Below, one piece after another: positions 49,531 to 51,147 of a stretch of DNA of 51,147 nucleotides. Below the pieces are notes generated by a model. That model ran no database searches. It was given only the letters and a program-made list of their open reading frames with translations, and was not told the origin of the DNA. How positions within the stretch are numbered: the first letter of the stretch is position 1; each line of letters begins with the position of its first letter. The position numbers and the translations under genes are program-made. This stretch comes from Planctomycetota bacterium (GTDB lineage: Bacteria; Planctomycetota; Phycisphaerae; SM23-33), in contig JACRIL010000053.1 in NCBI GenBank assembly GCA_016235825.1, positions 1 through 51,147 on the forward strand. The letters are read 5' to 3'.

Positions 49531-50265
49531 CTATGCGTTCTCCATTCCGGGCGACGTGAGGACATGTTCATCCGGCCGGGGCGACTCGGTCGCGGCCAGC
49601 CGGCGATCGGCGTCGGCGACCGCATCGAGCAATTCCTGGCGGGAACCGCGTTTGGCCACCGCGTCCTTGAATTTATCTTCGCGGAGGGCGAAGGCCAGTT
49701 TCGAGAGCAATCCCAGATGCGCCCGGATCGTCGGACTGATGAGCGTGAAAAGCGTTTCCACAGGCTTGCCGTCCATGGCGGCAAAATCTATCCGGTTCTC
49801 CAGAAAGCAAAGCGTTATCGTCGGACGGGGGATGTACATGACAATCGGGTTGCGGACGTGCGGGATCGCGATGCCGTCGCCTATCCCGGTGGAACCCAGC
49901 GATTCGCGGGTCAGCAGCACCTTCAGCAGATACTGCCGGTCCACTTCCTCCGGCAGATGCATCAGGTCCACCACGCAGGCCAGCACGGACGACTTATCCG
50001 TCCCGCCCACACGGTAGTGAATTCCGCCGCCCTGCAGGGCTTCCGAAAGCGTCGGCATACTCTGGCCGTTGCCTTCTGTCTCGGCGAATATCTCGGGAGA
50101 TACATTTATCCGCTTGGCCGTCGCCCATTCCAGAAGCTCCGCCCGGTTGAACCGATACTGGTCGTTGATCTGATAGGCGGGTAGCCTGCCTTGCTTGATC
50201 CAGCGATAAATCGTTTTTTCCGAGACACTTAGAAGCGTTGCCGCATCGTGTACCGTCAGCTGCAT
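49531..50265 (-). CDS. HTH (excisionase-type) + PTS EIIA type-2 fused regulator
   Basis: A 244-residue protein. Residues 1-50 are a MerR/excisionase-like HTH (TVHDAATLLSVSEKTIYRWI, KQGRLPAYQINDQYRFNRAE). Residues 70-225 are a PtsN/EIIA-fructose-type domain with the phosphorylatable His136 in GIGDGIAIPHVRNP. Such proteins may couple phosphotransfer status to DNA binding. It is the leader gene of the Ehr operon, 19 bp before hyfB, so the complex is likely controlled by it. No PTS sugar permease is near. GAGA is found 6 nt before the ATG. A resemblance to excisionase is limited to the HTH and does not by itself imply mobility. Confidence 0.88.
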   Translation of the reverse strand: MQLTVHDAATLLSVSEKTIYRWIKQGRLPAYQINDQYRFNRAELLEWATAKRINVSPEIFAETEGNGQSMPTLSEALQGGGIHYRVGGTDKSSVLACVVDLMHLPEEVDRQYLLKVLLTRESLGSTGIGDGIAIPHVRNPIVMYIPRPTITLCFLENRIDFAAMDGKPVETLFTLISPTIRAHLGLLSKLAFALREDKFKDAVAKRGSRQELLDAVADADRRLAATESPRPDEHVLTSPGMENA

Positions 50266-50285
50266 TGGTTCTCTTTGTTTCTCAA

Positions 50286-50315
50286 ATTAGCCATATAATG
50301 GACTTTGGTGGACAA
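50286..50315 (-). promoter_or_regulatory. possible promoter of the regulator/Ehr operon
   Basis: On the minus strand TTGTCC (50310-50315) is followed 18 bp later by GCTAAT (50286-50291), about 20 bp before the regulator start codon. The match to sigma-70 hexamers is only moderate, and the AT-rich TATATGG between them could be an alternative -10. Confidence 0.3.
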
Positions 50316-50428
50316 GAATACCCCGTATATCCAGAAATATCGTAATAAGCAAGGTAAAAAAGTTGAAGCGGCTGAGTTCGACTTTTGCCAATTTTGAACA
50401 GGTTATGCTGTCCACTTACCTGTCATAA

Positions 50429-50495
50429 GGAAAAATTCCATCTCGGCGACAAAAGTGTCGGAGTGAGGAAATCAGATGAGCAGATTGATCGAGTC
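50429..50495 (+). repeat. island-end inverted repeat, right copy
   Basis: Counterpart of 42090-42158: GGAAAAATTCCATC, CGACAAAAGTGTCGG, GAGGAAATC, GATTGATCGAGTC. Just past it, at about 50520-50545, GTGCTGCAACCGTGCTG repeats part of the att-like arm. No gene lies between the regulator start and the direct repeat at 50601. Confidence 0.7.
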
Positions 50496-50600
50496 GGCTG
50501 TGCTGGGTGGATAGCGATTTCTGTGCTGCAACCGTGCTGTACGAGGGATTTCGATAAATCGTAAGGCTTTGGGTTTACAATAGATAGCGATAGGCGGCAA

Positions 50601-50858
50601 TCACGTTGCCAACGTGAATGTCGAGGGTCCGATCCCCGTCGCCCGCTTTTTACGAGGCGCGCCGGTAACTGCCTGCGGGCCTTGATCTTGCGCCCCAACC
50701 GCCGCACGCCCCAAAGCTTGCGGCGATTTCGCAGCGTGATGGCCGAGGGCCAAATCCACTGCCAAGCGGTGCCAAATGGTGCCAATCAATGCCGCCACGC
50801 GCTGCATTAGTGCTGCATAACCGGCGATTCTGCTGCAACCGTGCTGCAAGATGTTCCG
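50601..50858 (+). repeat. 258-bp direct repeat, copy 2 (partial tRNA-Gly plus downstream arm; att-like)
   Basis: Starts at the tRNA anticodon stem (TCACGTTGCCAACGTGAATG) with no 5' half of the tRNA before it, so it is not a functional tRNA. The T-stem differs by one base (CCCCGTCGCC against CCCCTTCGCC), leaving an A-G mismatch. Differences further on are scattered, at about a tenth of positions. The match ends at GATGTTCCG. Position and orientation are those of the far attachment site of an element inserted in the tRNA. Confidence 0.88.
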
Positions 50859-51147
50859 ACTTTCCGATCAAGGACTTTCCTCTATGAGAGCCTGTTTGGG
50901 GGAACAGGATTGCCTGACATGAAAGCTTGTCTGAAAGCCTCAAATTCTCGGAGTCGTCTTTGATTGTGGAGATCGAACGGAACGTCATATTGAAAAATAT
51001 TCTGAGTCCAACCTCGCTGTGGATGGTGTATTAGCACTACAACGAAACTTCCTCTGGCATGATGCAGCATCGCAGCTTATACAACTTGACGCCAAGTCTG
51101 CGTAACCGCCTGAGTTTGGCTTTCACGTGGGACTGCCGTGCGCGCCG
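50859..51147. other. window end, no confident gene
   Basis: Lower-GC sequence beyond the att-like repeat. On the minus strand a short frame (50882-51070) gives GSFVVVLIHHPQRGWTQNIF and NQRRLREFEAFRQAFMSGNP. An adjacent frame (AKLRRLRRLGVKLYKLRCC) joins it only through a frameshift. This could be a decayed protein or the end of a gene cut by the window. No ribosome site or known motif is seen. Confidence 0.35.

Noticed and set aside
49531..50265. Excisionase as proof of a mobile element
   Set aside because: Only the small HTH resembles excisionases. The fused EIIA domain shows it is a regulator.

Overview
The window is GC-rich bacterial DNA, most like an anaerobic planctomycete of the Phycisphaerae/Sedimentisphaerales type. 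This is an inference from gene content: a prenyltransferase-repeat/DUF4159 secreted protein, paired formylglycine sulfatases, a trimeric [FeFe] hydrogenase, a GtrA-containing glycosyltransferase fusion, ADP-heptose genes (a Gram-negative-type envelope) and a rearranged mraZ-rsmH-ftsL-ftsI division cluster. Kiritimatiellota or Lentisphaerota remain possible. Start codons are often GTG or TTG, and Shine-Dalgarno sequences often decide the start.

Layout. Positions 1-3916 (minus strand) hold the division/wall cluster mraZ, a small ORF, rsmH, a LysM protein, an FtsL-like protein and FtsI (cut by the window edge). Positions 4.7-6.2 kb carry an M14-like hydrolase and an orphan gene. Positions 6.4-8.7 kb (minus) carry an alpha/beta hydrolase and a GH3-type acyl-adenylating enzyme, with a diverged duplicate of the GH3 3' end left behind a repeat. 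Positions 8.9-20.4 kb hold scattered single genes (radical SAM/B12 protein, discoidin-like lipoprotein, zinc-ribbon membrane protein plus CinA, a GT2-GtrA-PMT fusion, a URO-D-like protein) separated by large palindromic repeat composites. Positions 20.6-25.2 kb carry thioredoxin, NAD(P)HX epimerase, an AAA ATPase plus PIN-nuclease pair (candidate defence module), HldD and the HldE nucleotidyltransferase domain, with a 121-bp MITE. Positions 25.3-34.0 kb carry a pseudopilin-like protein, a ModA-like binding protein, MltA, a lipoprotein and the DUF4159 protein.

Positions 34.1-37.8 kb encode HydCBA, a soluble electron-bifurcating-type [FeFe] hydrogenase. Two sulfatases follow. At 41.7 kb is tRNA-Gly(GCC). 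Its 3' half plus about 210 bp of downstream DNA is repeated at 50.6 kb, bracketing a six-gene membrane complex (hyfB, C, E, F, G and a ferredoxin-small-subunit fusion) and a HTH-PTS IIA regulator. The complex looks like a group 4 [NiFe] hydrogenase, but both CxxC nickel-binding pairs of the large subunit are missing (AGDT and DPSFHN instead). It therefore belongs with the Ehr (energy-converting hydrogenase-related) complexes, whose reaction is unknown, and here it sits in what looks like a tRNA-borne island.

About a tenth of the window is non-coding repeat. At least eleven copies of a module made of GTAG followed by nested palindromes occur, mostly as inverted pairs inside 0.5-1.1 kb composites that always lie 3' of at least one gene. 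These look like REP/BIME elements. No REP-associated transposase is present in the window.
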